Positions 27,506 to 37,154 are shown, numbered from the stretch's first letter. The stretch is DNA of 64,000 nt from Cellvibrio fontiphilus (GCF_035317345.1 NZ_JAYKTU010000003.1); one strand, 5' to 3'. Notes: generated by a model from the sequence alone, not told the origin. A program made the numbers and translations.

Positions 27506-28745
27506 GGAGTGCTCCTTGTGGCATAGTTTGGGAATCCGCAGCTGATTTCTTTATTTCGGTGTTTTTAATCGGCGCGTGTTGCGTATCAGCCTTTTGCGCT
27601 TCAACAGAGACCAGCGGCAGTGCTTTTTTGGCAAAAAGTTTATCCATTAATGCATCCACCTTGGGTGCGGCATAGGTGTTGTATAACCCTGCCAAACCGT
27701 TGGGAAATGCCATTACCACGGCGATAAATAAACCGCCCATGGCAAACAACCACAGCTCCGGGAAACTTTCCGAGAAAGACGTTTTAGCAAAGTTCACCAC
27801 CAGTGCACCATACACCGCACCAATAATGGAGAGTCGCCCACCTACCGCACAGAAAATTACCATCTCAATGGAAGGCACTATACCTACCAGGGTTGGCGAC
27901 ATAAAACCTACTTGCAAGGTAAAAAGCGCACCGCCAATTGCAGCAAACACCGCGCCGACACAAAAAACAAATATTTTAAAGTTGGAAACGTCGTAGCCGG
28001 AAAAGCGCACCCGATCTTCTTTATCGCGCATGGCCACCAATAAACGGCCCAATTTACTTTTGCGAATAAATTGCGCGATAAACAAACACACAAACAGCAT
28101 AAATACACAAAGGAAATAAAATACATATTTGGCGTTGTCGGTGCGAATATCCCAACCGTGCAAGGTGCGCAAATCAGTCATACCGTTAACGCCACCGGTA
28201 TAACCCTGCTGACCAATAATTAAAATAGTGAGAATCGCTGCAATCGCTTGGGTAATAATCGCAAAATAAACACCACCAACCCGGCGTTTAAACATGGCAA
28301 CACCAATGATGTAACCGAGCAGACTGGGCAGTACGATAATGGCCAGCAAAGTAAAACCAAAACTGTGGAAGGGCTGCCAGAAAAACGGCAGCTCGGTCAG
28401 TTGGTTCCAATCCATAAAATCAGGAATACCGGGCGTGGATTGGATTTTGGTACTTTCTGGATCAGAGGCCTCCAGCTTTAAAAACATCGCCATGGCGTAG
28501 CCGCCCAATCCAAAAAATACCCCCTGCCCCAAACTTAAAATGCCGCCGTAACCCCAGCAGAGCACCAGCCCTACCGCAACAAAGGCATAGGTTAAATATT
28601 TGCCCACTAAATTGAGGCGGAAAATATCCAGACTCAGCGGCAACACCACCACTAAAATAAACGCAAGTACTACAAAACCCAGCATCTCTTTTTTGGGTAA
28701 GAAGGACGCCATTGACTGACTCGATAGCATGGAAGACATAATCAT
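27498..28745 (-). CDS. urtC: Urea/amide ABC transporter permease UrtC
   Basis: 415 residues, the LivM-like permease, with about ten helices and the loops GYGGILSLGQGVFFGLGGYAM, QQGYTGGVNGMTDL and AMRDKEDRVRFSGYDV typical of UrtC. The last 60 residues are a polar tail (about 355-415). Its start lies 10 bp after the urtB stop. Confidence 0.94.
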   Translation of the reverse strand: MIMSSMLSSQSMASFLPKKEMLGFVVLAFILVVVLPLSLDIFRLNLVGKYLTYAFVAVGLVLCWGYGGILSLGQGVFFGLGGYAMAMFLKLEASDPESTKIQSTPGIPDFMDWNQLTELPFFWQPFHSFGFTLLAIIVLPSLLGYIIGVAMFKRRVGGVYFAIITQAIAAILTILIIGQQGYTGGVNGMTDLRTLHGWDIRTDNAKYVFYFLCVFMLFVCLFIAQFIRKSKLGRLLVAMRDKEDRVRFSGYDVSNFKIFVFCVGAVFAAIGGALFTLQVGFMSPTLVGIVPSIEMVIFCAVGGRLSIIGAVYGALVVNFAKTSFSESFPELWLFAMGGLFIAVVMAFPNGLAGLYNTYAAPKVDALMDKLFAKKALPLVSVEAQKADTQHAPIKNTEIKKSAADSQTMPQGALHE

Positions 28746-28754
28746 CGACTCCTG

Positions 28755-29681
28755 TTAGCGACGCACTTTGAGAGTGAATAAACCTTGTGGGCGCAACATC
28801 AGAATTACCACTACAAACAAGAGTGTTAATACTTTGGACATGGAACCGCTCATAAAAAATTCCATCGTGGATTGCGCTTGGGAAATACTGAATGCCGAGG
28901 CGATAGTGCCGAGCAAACTGGAGGCGCCGCCAAAGACGACAACAAGGAAAGTGTCCACAATATAAAGCTGGCCAGAGGTTGGGCCAGTAGAACCAATCAT
29001 GGTAAAGGCGCTGCCCGCCACACCGGCAATACCGCAACCCAATGCAAAGGTAATGCGATCCACTTTCGCGGTATTAATACCAACAGCACCTGCCATCGGG
29101 CGATTTTGTACTACGGCACGCACCTGTGTGCCCCAGCGTGAGCGATACATTAACAGTGCAACCGCGAGCGAAATGCCCAAGGCCAAACACATCACAAACA
29201 AACCATTTATCGGTAATTCAATTGTTTCGGTAAGCTGATAAGAACCCATTAACCAATCCGGCAGGGTCACGCCTACTTCGCGCGCACCAAATACAGTGCG
29301 ATACAGTTGTTGCAGAATTAAACTTAGCCCCCAAGTGGCGAGCAATGTATCCAGTGGTCGATTATATAAATGCCGGATCATCGACCACTCCACTAGCGCC
29401 CCCAGTGCAGCAGCGGCGATAAACGCGAGGATCATCGCGAGGATAAAATAAATGCTGAAAAAATCCGGTAAATAAGTAGAGAAAACATTGGACGTTAAAT
29501 AAGTGACATAGGCACCGAGAATCATGAACTCGCCGTGCGCCATGTTAATCACGCCCATCTGCCCAAAAATAATGGCAAGCCCGAGGGCCATGAGCACAAA
29601 CACCGAAAATAAAATCAATCCTGCTACACCTTGCATGGCAAAGATCGACAATAATTCCGAGCTACTGTATTCAGCAAACAT
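28755..29681 (-). CDS. urtB: Urea/amide ABC transporter permease UrtB
   Basis: 308 residues, the LivH-like permease. FGQMGVINMAHGEFMILGAYV and TWGLSLILQQLYRTVFGA are hallmark segments of the UrtB group, and VQNRPMAGAVGINT is the cytoplasmic EAA-type loop. It pairs with UrtC to form the channel. A hairpin terminator lies between urtA and this gene, so it is probably expressed below urtA. Confidence 0.94.
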   Translation of the reverse strand: MFAEYSSSELLSIFAMQGVAGLILFSVFVLMALGLAIIFGQMGVINMAHGEFMILGAYVTYLTSNVFSTYLPDFFSIYFILAMILAFIAAAALGALVEWSMIRHLYNRPLDTLLATWGLSLILQQLYRTVFGAREVGVTLPDWLMGSYQLTETIELPINGLFVMCLALGISLAVALLMYRSRWGTQVRAVVQNRPMAGAVGINTAKVDRITFALGCGIAGVAGSAFTMIGSTGPTSGQLYIVDTFLVVVFGGASSLLGTIASAFSISQAQSTMEFFMSGSMSKVLTLLFVVVILMLRPQGLFTLKVRR

Positions 29682-29729
29682 AGCTGCACCTCATCTCGAA
29701 TAAAAACTTCTTGGTTAACTGCTTGGATC

Positions 29730-29760
29730 GAGGAAAAACAACCAGCCCGAAGGCTGGTTG
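29730..29760 (-). terminator. Terminator or attenuator between urtA and urtB
   Basis: On the minus strand a 9-bp stem CAACCAGCC/GGCTGGTTG closes a TTCG tetraloop and is followed by TTTTT. A C(UUCG)G loop is unusually stable. It lies inside the operon, right after urtA, and should reduce read-through into the permease genes so that more binding protein than permease is made. Confidence 0.8.
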
Positions 29761-29769
29761 TACCTGGTT

Positions 29770-31017
29770 TTATTGATAACCTTTCGGGAACGGATCTGGT
29801 TCGATCAACTCGGCGGTTTCAAATACCACATCGTATTGACCATCGGCGCGCGCATGACCGATTCGGGTTTTAGACCAGAGGTGATGATTGGGGTGAATTT
29901 TCACGTAGCCTTCCGGCGCGGTGGTTAACTCAATACCGGGTGATGCAGCGCGCACTTTATCGATATCAAACGAACCCGCTTTTTCCACTGCCGCTTTCCA
30001 CAACCAGGGGCCGAGGTACGCTGCCTGGGTTACGTCGCCAATCACTGTGTCTTTGCCCCACTTGGCTTTAAAGTCAGCAACAAATTTTTTGTTGTTGTCG
30101 TTCGGCAAGCTTTGGAAGTATTTCATCGCGGCGTAAGCGCCTTGCATGTTCTCGCCACCAATACCGAGGATTTCATCTTCAGTTACCGAAATGGTGAGCA
30201 CCAGTGGTTTTTCTTTGGTCATATCAATACCGGCCGCTTTTAATTGTTTATAGAAGGCCACGTTAGAACCACCTACTACAATCGCGTAAATAACATCCGG
30301 CTTTTTGAGTTTGATTTTGTTTATGACCGAGTTAAATTGGGTGTGACCCAGTGGATAATATTCTTCACCCACTACACTCAAGCCCAATTTTTCAATATGC
30401 TTGCGCGCAATTTTGTTAGAAGTGCGTGGCCAAATGTAATCTGAACCCAAGAGGTAAAACGATTTGGCGCCCTTGGTTTTGGTTACCCAATCAATGCCCG
30501 CAATAATTTGTTGGGTTGCTTCCTGACCGGTGTAGATCACGTTGGGCGATTGCTCCAAACCTTCATAAAAGGTGGGGTAATACAACATGCCGTTGTACTG
30601 TTCAAAAATCGGTAGTACCGCTTTGCGCGAAGCAGAAGTCCAGCAGCCAAATACTGCCGCCACTTTATCGTTCACCAATAATTTTTTGGATTTTTCAGCA
30701 AAGGTTGGCCAATCACTGGCCCCGTCTTCCTGAATGTATTCAATCTTGCGACCGAGCACACCACCCATAGCGTTGATCTGCTCAATTGCCAATTTTTCTG
30801 CTTGCACCGAGCCAGTTTCACTAATCGCCATAGTGCCGGTAACTGAGTGCAATATACCCACTTTCACGGTGGTATCAGTCACTGCAAGGCCAGTGGTATT
30901 CACTTCCGCCTGTGCACCGCTAAACGCCAGCGAAGCAGCAAGGGTTAATAAACATTTTTTCCAGGGTTTTGAACGCGCGCTTTTTACCGGCGCGGTTGAT
31001 GGCAAGGTCGTAGTCAT
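29770..31017 (-). CDS. urtA: Urea/amide ABC transporter substrate-binding protein UrtA
   Basis: About 415 residues from the ATG at 31017; the ATG at 31023 lies against the GAGGA and is less likely. The signal peptide has a long basic n-region and ends FSGAQA. The mature protein is a Leu/Ile/Val-binding-like fold with the UrtA marks VGILHSVTGTMAISE, FGCWTSASRKAVLPIFE, LFYPTFYEG-like LYYPTFYEG and YVKIHPNHHLWSKTRIG. It captures urea or short amides in the periplasm. The absence of urease genes and the presence of formamidase favour amides such as formamide. Confidence 0.93.
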   Translation of the reverse strand: MTTTLPSTAPVKSARSKPWKKCLLTLAASLAFSGAQAEVNTTGLAVTDTTVKVGILHSVTGTMAISETGSVQAEKLAIEQINAMGGVLGRKIEYIQEDGASDWPTFAEKSKKLLVNDKVAAVFGCWTSASRKAVLPIFEQYNGMLYYPTFYEGLEQSPNVIYTGQEATQQIIAGIDWVTKTKGAKSFYLLGSDYIWPRTSNKIARKHIEKLGLSVVGEEYYPLGHTQFNSVINKIKLKKPDVIYAIVVGGSNVAFYKQLKAAGIDMTKEKPLVLTISVTEDEILGIGGENMQGAYAAMKYFQSLPNDNNKKFVADFKAKWGKDTVIGDVTQAAYLGPWLWKAAVEKAGSFDIDKVRAASPGIELTTAPEGYVKIHPNHHLWSKTRIGHARADGQYDVVFETAELIEPDPFPKGYQ

Positions 31018-31231
31018 GGTCATTCCTCAGATAGTTAAACTAGCTAATAAGTTAAACAAGCCAAAAAGTTAAACAAAATCGTTAAACGTTTTCGGTTCAC
31101 AGAGCGGTTGTAAAAACAATGCGCAAAAAAGTTTTGAATCCACTGAGTTGGTCTTCCACCGAGACATTGCCCTGAAGCGGGAGCAATCTCTACGTGGCTC
31201 AATGTAAGTCCGGGGAGGAGCAATCACCATT

Positions 31232-31265
31232 CGATAAATGACACAGGCCACTACGTCATTTAACG
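31232..31265. promoter_or_regulatory. 34-bp inverted repeat upstream of urtA (regulon site B)
   Basis: Arms CGATAAATGACA (31232-31243) and CGTCATTTAACG (31254-31265) around a 10-bp centre. The geometry and many bases are those of site A upstream of fmdA (CGAYAAAT on the left; ACTACG and ATTTRACG on the right). It lies 215 bp before the urtA start, inside the 462-bp gap between urtA and the kinase gene. I see no other distinct element in that gap. Confidence 0.68.
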
Positions 31266-31479
31266 CAGTGGCAAAAAAGGCGAGTTGGTACAGCAATTGA
31301 AAGCAATAGAAGAAAGCGATGGTGTCCGGGCAAAACCATCGAAAATACTGACCAGAACAGCACTATAAAAAAGTCAGGGCGCAGGTATGCACCAAAATAC
31401 GACAGCCAGTTAATGGCTTGCATGAAAATAAAGCAGAGCAGATACCCAAAGCGCAGCAATTAAAAATGGCAGCGACACT

Positions 31480-34400
31480 ATGACAGCCAAACAACATATA
31501 TTTCGTGTGCGGCGCAATTACAACCAGTGGGTGGCCAACCAAACCCTGGAGGATTACGCGCTGCGCTTCACCGCTAAAAGTGCGCGCAGATGGTCGGCCG
31601 CGAGGGTGGCTACTACGGCGTTAGGAGCGATTTCGTTTCTCGCACTGGAGGCCATAGGCGGTGCAATTACCTTGCACTATGGATTTAATAACGCCGTCGC
31701 CGCCATTCTCGCTGTGAGCGCGATTATTTTTCTCACCGCCATTCCTATCAGCTACTACGCCGCAAAATACGGTGTGGATATAGATTTGCTCACCCGTGGC
31801 GCCGGTTTTGGTTATATAGGCTCCACCATCACCTCGCTGATTTACGCTTCCTTCACCTTTATTTTTTTCGCACTGGAAGCGGCCATTATGGCCATGGCCC
31901 TGGATTTATTATTTGGCATTCCACTCGCCTGGGGCTATTTAATTAGCTCGGTAGTTATTATCCCACTGGTCACCCACGGCATTACCTTTATCAGTCGCTT
32001 TCAATTGTGGACCCAGCCGCTATGGGTGCTGCTACAGCTACTACCGTTCGTGTTTATTATTTATGCCGACGCCAGTGCGGTGGAGAGCTGGACTGCATTT
32101 AATGGGTTAAACGCTGCGGAAACCACAGCACCCGACGGCGTCAATATTTTATTGTTTGGCGCGGCATCCGCAGTGATATTTTCGCTGATCGCACAAATTG
32201 GTGAACAGGTAGATTTTTTGCGATTTCTCCCCGAACCCAAACCGCAAACCCGCTGGCGCTGGTGGGCCGCATTAATTGCCGGCGGCCCGGGCTGGATTGT
32301 GATTGGTGCAATTAAAATCCTCGCCGGATCTTTTCTTGCAGTATTGGCACTCAACCACGGTATCAACAGCGAAGAAGCCGCCGACCCGACGCGTATGTAT
32401 ATGGTGGCATTCTCTTACATCGCCAGCTCACCGGAAGTCGCATTGGCGGTGGCCGGTATTTTTGTAATTCTCAGCCAATTAAAAATTAACGTCACTAACG
32501 CTTATGCCGGCTCCATCGCCTGGTCTAATTTTTTTTCGCGCTTAACCCACAGTCATCCCGGTCGCGTTGTGTGGCTGGTATTTAATGTCGCCATTGCACT
32601 GCTGCTCATGGAACTGGGCGTTTATCGCGCACTGGAACAAACCCTGGGCTTTTACGGAATAGTGGCTGTGGCTTGGCTGGGCGCGTTGGTAGCGGATTTA
32701 ATTATTAATAAACCCCTCGGGCTGAGCCCAAAACATATCGAATTCAAACGCGCCCATTTGTACGACATCAACCCTGTCGGGGTTGGTGCAATGGTGCTGG
32801 CATCCCTGGTGGGAATTATTTGCCACGCCGGTGTGCTGGGCGATATTGCCCAGGCACTATCACATTTTATCGCCTTGTTACTGGCACTTATCTGTGTGCC
32901 GGTAATTGCACTTATGACAGGCAGTCGCTACTACCTGGCGCGGCCGGTTTTTAACGCGGGTGATGCGGCAACAGCCAGCAAGAGCACTATTAATTATTCC
33001 CCGCTGACGATAAAAAATCGGGAAGATGCCACCGCGTCTTGCTGTATTTGTGAACACAAATTTGAACGGGAGGATATGACCCACTGCCCCGCTTATGCCG
33101 GTGATATTTGTTCGCTCTGTTGTTCATTGGATGCACGCTGTAACGATTACTGCAAACCTGAAGCAAATTACACCCAACAATTGCGCCAGTTTTTTTCTTA
33201 TTTTTTACCTGCATCGGTAAATGCCAATATTAATTCGCGCCTGGGCCACTTTATTATTTTGGTGGCGATTATTAATGGCCTCTCGGCGATTCTATTATCA
33301 TTAATTTATTTTCAAACACCCATCGATGCACCGGAAACCGCTGCACTGCTGGAAGCAACACTCTGGAAAGTATTTTTTCTGCTGGTGATTATTACCGGTG
33401 TAGTGAGTTGGCTGTTTGTATTGGCCCATGAAAGCCGGGTGGTTGCACAGGAGGAATCACAGCGACAAACCCGTTTATTAATGGAGGAAATTGAAGCCCA
33501 CGAACGCACTGACCGTGCACTGCAAACGGCCAAAGAGCAAGCCGAAGCCGCCAACCTCGCCAAAAGCCGTTACCTCACCGGTATCAGTCACGAGTTGCGC
33601 TCACCGTTAAATGCGGTATTGGGTTACGCACAACTGCTGGAAAAAGCTACAGACATTCCCGCCAATCGCAAAGAAGCCTTAGCGGTGATTCGCCGCAGCG
33701 GTGAGCACCTTGCCGATTTAATTGAAGGCCTGTTGGATATTTCCAAAATAGAAGCCGGGCGATTGGATTTACACCGCGATCAGGTTCGCCTTGCGCAATT
33801 AATTGAACAACTGGTGCACATGTTTCGCCTGCAAGCAGAAGCCAAAGGGCTGGAGTTTATTTACCAATGCACAGACCACCTGCCCGAATTGGTACGCACC
33901 GATGAAAAGCGGCTCCGTCAGATTCTGATTAATTTACTTTCCAACGCGGTGAAATATACCCACAAAGGCAAGGTCATTTTTAAACTGCGCTATCGCAGCC
34001 AGGTTGCCGAATTTACGGTGACTGATACCGGCGAAGGCATTGCAGCAGAAAATATTGAACGCATTTTCCGCCCTTTTGAGCGAGTACATCGCCCCGGCTC
34101 CACCGCAACAGGCACCGGTTTGGGTTTAACAATTACCCGCCTGCTGTGTGAAATTATGGGCGGAGATATTGCAGTAACCAGCAAACTGGGTGAAGGCAGC
34201 CAATTCAAAGCGAGTTTAATGCTGGCAAGTATTGCCAACCCACAGCGCGAAATTACCAGCCCACCGGTGCAAACTATTTATGGCTATCGCGGTCGCATGC
34301 GCAAACTACTCTTGGTGGATGACGATGCGAGCCATCGTCAACTCATGCGCGCCATGCTCGCACCGCTGGGCTTTGAATTAACCGATATGGACAACCCACT

Positions 34401-35004
34401 GGACGTTGCTGGCTATTTGCAACAGCAAATGGCACAAGGCCAACAGCCGGATTTAATTATGCTGGACGTATCCATGCCGGGCATGAGCGGTTGGCAATTG
34501 GCAGAACAATTGCGCGCGCAGGCATTTAGCGGCCCGATCATCATGGTGTCGGCCGATGCCAGTGAAGGTAAATCCCACAGCGACACTCCTGAGCAGGCAC
34601 CGCACAATGCCTATGTGATCAAACCCGTGCGCCTACCACTGTTACTGGATCATTTGGGCAACCTGCTCAATCTCACCTGGTGCTATGAGCAAAGCAACGG
34701 CAATAACAGCAGCAGTAATACAGAACCAATGCGCAGCAACTTGATCACTAGCGACAAACTCCCCTTCAACACCCAAACCAATAACCGCATAACAATCACA
34801 CAGGAAAAATTGCAACACCTAAAACAATTGGCTGCAATTGGCCACAAAAAGGGGTTGCTGGAAGCGCTGGTACAACTCACGCGCGAATGCGCGGGTGAAG
34901 CAACTGATTGGCTGACGGAATTGCAGCGCCTGAGTGCGCAATTCCAATTTGAGAAAGTCATTGAAATGATTGATGAGCAACTTTCCGGTGAGTTAACTCA
35001 CTAA
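31480..35004 (+). CDS. Hybrid histidine kinase with an NCS1 (cytosine/allantoin-type) permease sensor domain
   Basis: 1,174 residues. Residues 1-490 form about twelve helices resembling NCS1 permeases of the CodB type. A nine-cysteine cluster follows (C521-C558: CCIC, HCPA, CSLCC, CNDYC), suggesting a metal site. Two more helices (about 585-660) lead to a coiled coil, the dimerisation/phospho-acceptor domain with His704 (SHELRSPLNAVLGY), an HATPase domain (NLLSNAVKYTH, TGEGI, GTGLGLTI) and a receiver with Asp996 (MLDVSMPGMSG). A roughly 75-residue helical tail ends it. The permease part probably senses an amide or pyrimidine-type nitrogen compound. The response regulator starts 12 bp downstream. 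Confidence 0.92.
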   Translation: MTAKQHIFRVRRNYNQWVANQTLEDYALRFTAKSARRWSAARVATTALGAISFLALEAIGGAITLHYGFNNAVAAILAVSAIIFLTAIPISYYAAKYGVDIDLLTRGAGFGYIGSTITSLIYASFTFIFFALEAAIMAMALDLLFGIPLAWGYLISSVVIIPLVTHGITFISRFQLWTQPLWVLLQLLPFVFIIYADASAVESWTAFNGLNAAETTAPDGVNILLFGAASAVIFSLIAQIGEQVDFLRFLPEPKPQTRWRWWAALIAGGPGWIVIGAIKILAGSFLAVLALNHGINSEEAADPTRMYMVAFSYIASSPEVALAVAGIFVILSQLKINVTNAYAGSIAWSNFFSRLTHSHPGRVVWLVFNVAIALLLMELGVYRALEQTLGFYGIVAVAWLGALVADLIINKPLGLSPKHIEFKRAHLYDINPVGVGAMVLASLVGIICHAGVLGDIAQALSHFIALLLALICVPVIALMTGSRYYLARPVFNAGDAATASKSTINYSPLTIKNREDATASCCICEHKFEREDMTHCPAYAGDICSLCCSLDARCNDYCKPEANYTQQLRQFFSYFLPASVNANINSRLGHFIILVAIINGLSAILLSLIYFQTPIDAPETAALLEATLWKVFFLLVIITGVVSWLFVLAHESRVVAQEESQRQTRLLMEEIEAHERTDRALQTAKEQAEAANLAKSRYLTGISHELRSPLNAVLGYAQLLEKATDIPANRKEALAVIRRSGEHLADLIEGLLDISKIEAGRLDLHRDQVRLAQLIEQLVHMFRLQAEAKGLEFIYQCTDHLPELVRTDEKRLRQILINLLSNAVKYTHKGKVIFKLRYRSQVAEFTVTDTGEGIAAENIERIFRPFERVHRPGSTATGTGLGLTITRLLCEIMGGDIAVTSKLGEGSQFKASLMLASIANPQREITSPPVQTIYGYRGRMRKLLLVDDDASHRQLMRAMLAPLGFELTDMDNPLDVAGYLQQQMAQGQQPDLIMLDVSMPGMSGWQLAEQLRAQAFSGPIIMVSADASEGKSHSDTPEQAPHNAYVIKPVRLPLLLDHLGNLLNLTWCYEQSNGNNSSSNTEPMRSNLITSDKLPFNTQTNNRITITQEKLQHLKQLAAIGHKKGLLEALVQLTRECAGEATDWLTELQRLSAQFQFEKVIEMIDEQLSGELTH

Positions 35005-35016
35005 GCGGAGCAAGGC

Positions 35017-35928
35017 ATGATGAACAACAGCAATGTCGTACTGGTAGTAGATGATTCCATCGACAGCATTCATATGCTGAACGATGTTTTGGAGGATGCA
35101 AAATTTACCGTACTGGTTGCACTGGAAGGCACACAAGCACTCACCATTACCCAAAATATTCGCCCGGATATTATTTTACTCGATGCTGTTATGCCCAATA
35201 TGGATGGCTTTGAAACCTGCAAGCGGTTGAAACAAAACCCGCAGCTCGCTGACGTACCCATTATTTTTATGACCGGCTTAAGCGATACCGAACACATAGT
35301 AATGGGCTTGGGTGCTGGCGGCGTGGATTACATTACCAAACCGATTAAGGCCGACGAATTAATCGCGCGTATGCAAGTGCATTTAGCCAATGCGCGCATC
35401 ACCCAAAGCGCACGCGCCGCACTGGATACCGCCGGTCAATATTTATTTACGATCAATGCGCAAGGCAATTTGGTGTGGGCCACCCCCCAGGTGTATCAAT
35501 TGCTGGATACCTCTGGCGCCACACGCGATTCCATCGCCCTCACCCCTGCTATTTCGCAACAGCTGCGCGATTGGTTAAGCCATAAACCCGAAACTGGCCG
35601 GCAACTCAGCCTGCAGCAACTACAGCAGGAACTCTCGGTAGAAATGTTGAATTTAATCGACGGCAAAGAATACCTGCTGCGCCTGACACCAGCCCACAAA
35701 CCAGCTGACGACACCCAATCCCTCAAACAACAATTCGCCGTCACCGGCCGCGAAGCCGATGTACTCTTATGGATCGCCAACGGCAAAACCAACCGCGAAA
35801 TCGGCCAGATTTTAGAAATGAGCCCACGCACAGTGAATAAACATTTAGAGCAGATATTTAAAAAACTGGGCGTGGAAAATAGAACCTCGGCAGCGGCAGT
35901 AGCGATTAAATGTTTGGCGCGCGGGTGA
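35017..35928 (+). CDS. LuxR-type response regulator
   Basis: 303 residues. The receiver domain (1-125) has VVDDS, Asp56 in LLDAVMPNMDG, MTGLSD and ITKPIK. A middle region (about 140-230) is not a domain I recognise. The C-terminal HTH has VTGREADVLLWIANGKTNREIG and MSPRTVNKHLEQIFKKLGV. It is coupled to the permease-kinase by 12 bp and is the obvious cognate regulator, so it is the first candidate to bind the 34-bp sites before fmdA and urtA. The last 65 bp of the gene recur at 39161-39225. Confidence 0.92.
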   Translation: MMNNSNVVLVVDDSIDSIHMLNDVLEDAKFTVLVALEGTQALTITQNIRPDIILLDAVMPNMDGFETCKRLKQNPQLADVPIIFMTGLSDTEHIVMGLGAGGVDYITKPIKADELIARMQVHLANARITQSARAALDTAGQYLFTINAQGNLVWATPQVYQLLDTSGATRDSIALTPAISQQLRDWLSHKPETGRQLSLQQLQQELSVEMLNLIDGKEYLLRLTPAHKPADDTQSLKQQFAVTGREADVLLWIANGKTNREIGQILEMSPRTVNKHLEQIFKKLGVENRTSAAAVAIKCLARG

Positions 35929-36011
35929 GTAAACTGATGAGTAAATTATTGGCCAGCTGCAAACAATTTTCGCTCGGCGAATTTTGAAAACTGACACATG
36001 ATTTAAAATAA

Positions 36012-36030
36012 GTGGGCTCTGGAAGCCCAC
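36012..36030 (-). terminator. Hairpin after the SDR gene
   Basis: GTGGGCT (36012-36018), 5-nt loop, AGCCCAC (36024-36030). On the minus strand it is followed by an A/T-rich stretch (TTATTTTAAAT). It lies 20 bp past the SDR stop codon. Confidence 0.62.
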
Positions 36031-36049
36031 ATCGGAATTATCATTCCTG

Positions 36050-37042
36050 TTAGTAACTGGTCCAACCTCCGTCAGTCGCAAAAGTAGCGCCGGTGAAATT
36101 CGATGCCTCATCAGATAACAGAAATAACATCATCGATACCTGCTCCCAAACAGTAGCCGAGCGATTATTTTTGTCAGCATAAGCTAAAATGCTCTGGGTT
36201 TTGATACTCCCCATTTTTGGCCCGGCTTCTTTCATTGCTTCCTTCACCAAAGCACCGGCACGCGCCACCATGGGAGTATCGGTTGCGGCCATATTAACGG
36301 AGTTAACACGAATACCGTAAGGCGCGTAATCTATCGCTGCGTTCCGTGTTAAACCATTTACTGCATGTTTACTAGCCACATACGCTGGGTTACCCGATAA
36401 ACCTGTCAATCCAGCGATAGAACCAACATTTACTATAGCCCCACCATTTCCCTGCAAAATCATTTGGTTTAATTCAGCGCGCATACTACGAAAAACACCA
36501 GTAGCATTACTGCGAAATACATTGTCCCAATATTCATCGGTTGCTTGGTGTATTGGCGCAAACACTAAGGATTTTTGTTTCTTGTAATCAATAGGATCGC
36601 CCGAGTAAACACCATCCATAACACCCGCATTATTCACCGCCGCATCAAGTCGACCAAAACGTTTCACCGCCAGGGCTACCATCTGCTCACACAGCTGAGT
36701 TTTACTCACGTCACCATGTAAAAAAACAGCCTGCCCACCGGAGTCAACAATCCCCTTAATTGTTTGTTTTCCTAAATCTTCTATCCAATCTACGCCCACC
36801 ACATTCGCGCCCTCACGAGCAGCCCTGACCGCCAACGCCGCGCCCATTCCTCGTGCGCAGCCCGTTATCAAAATTGTCTTTCCCTTAAACCGGTTTGGAA
36901 CGAAAGTATCCTCCGGTGTTGGCTTGATATCCTTGATACCGACAGACGGTTTGGGTGCCGTTGGCACTTGAGCAAAACCACTGGCTGCCACAGATGCAGA
37001 AGCAACCAAGGCACTGAATTTAAGCAAATCACGACGTTCCAT
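36050..37042 (-). CDS. Exported short-chain dehydrogenase/reductase (SDR)
   Basis: 330 residues. Residues 1-25 (MERRDLLKFSALVASASVAA, ending GFA) have a twin-arginine and a hydrophobic core, as in a Tat signal, which is unusual for an NAD(P)-dependent SDR. The Rossmann motif reads TGCARGMG, NNAG is present, and the catalytic Ser (VGSIAG) and YVASK pair are intact. Substrate unknown. Insertions around residues 150-175 (SGDPIDYKKQKS) make it longer than classical SDRs. It lies in a segment bracketed by a duplicated gene end (see 39161) and is followed by an outer-membrane protein gene on the same strand. Confidence 0.82.
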   Translation of the reverse strand: MERRDLLKFSALVASASVAASGFAQVPTAPKPSVGIKDIKPTPEDTFVPNRFKGKTILITGCARGMGAALAVRAAREGANVVGVDWIEDLGKQTIKGIVDSGGQAVFLHGDVSKTQLCEQMVALAVKRFGRLDAAVNNAGVMDGVYSGDPIDYKKQKSLVFAPIHQATDEYWDNVFRSNATGVFRSMRAELNQMILQGNGGAIVNVGSIAGLTGLSGNPAYVASKHAVNGLTRNAAIDYAPYGIRVNSVNMAATDTPMVARAGALVKEAMKEAGPKMGSIKTQSILAYADKNNRSATVWEQVSMMLFLLSDEASNFTGATFATDGGWTSY

Positions 37043-37154
37043 AACACTCTCCCGGTTAATGTTGCCTACCTATTTAATTAACAGCCAACGCAAAACAAAT
37101 CGCTTTCACATCACTTCTTACTAAATCGGTTTTATTCAACTTATTCCTGCCACT

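Noticed and set aside
31180..31200. Sigma-54 promoter before urtA (GCCAC...TTGC)
   Set aside because: The -24 GG is missing and the spacing to GC is one base too long.
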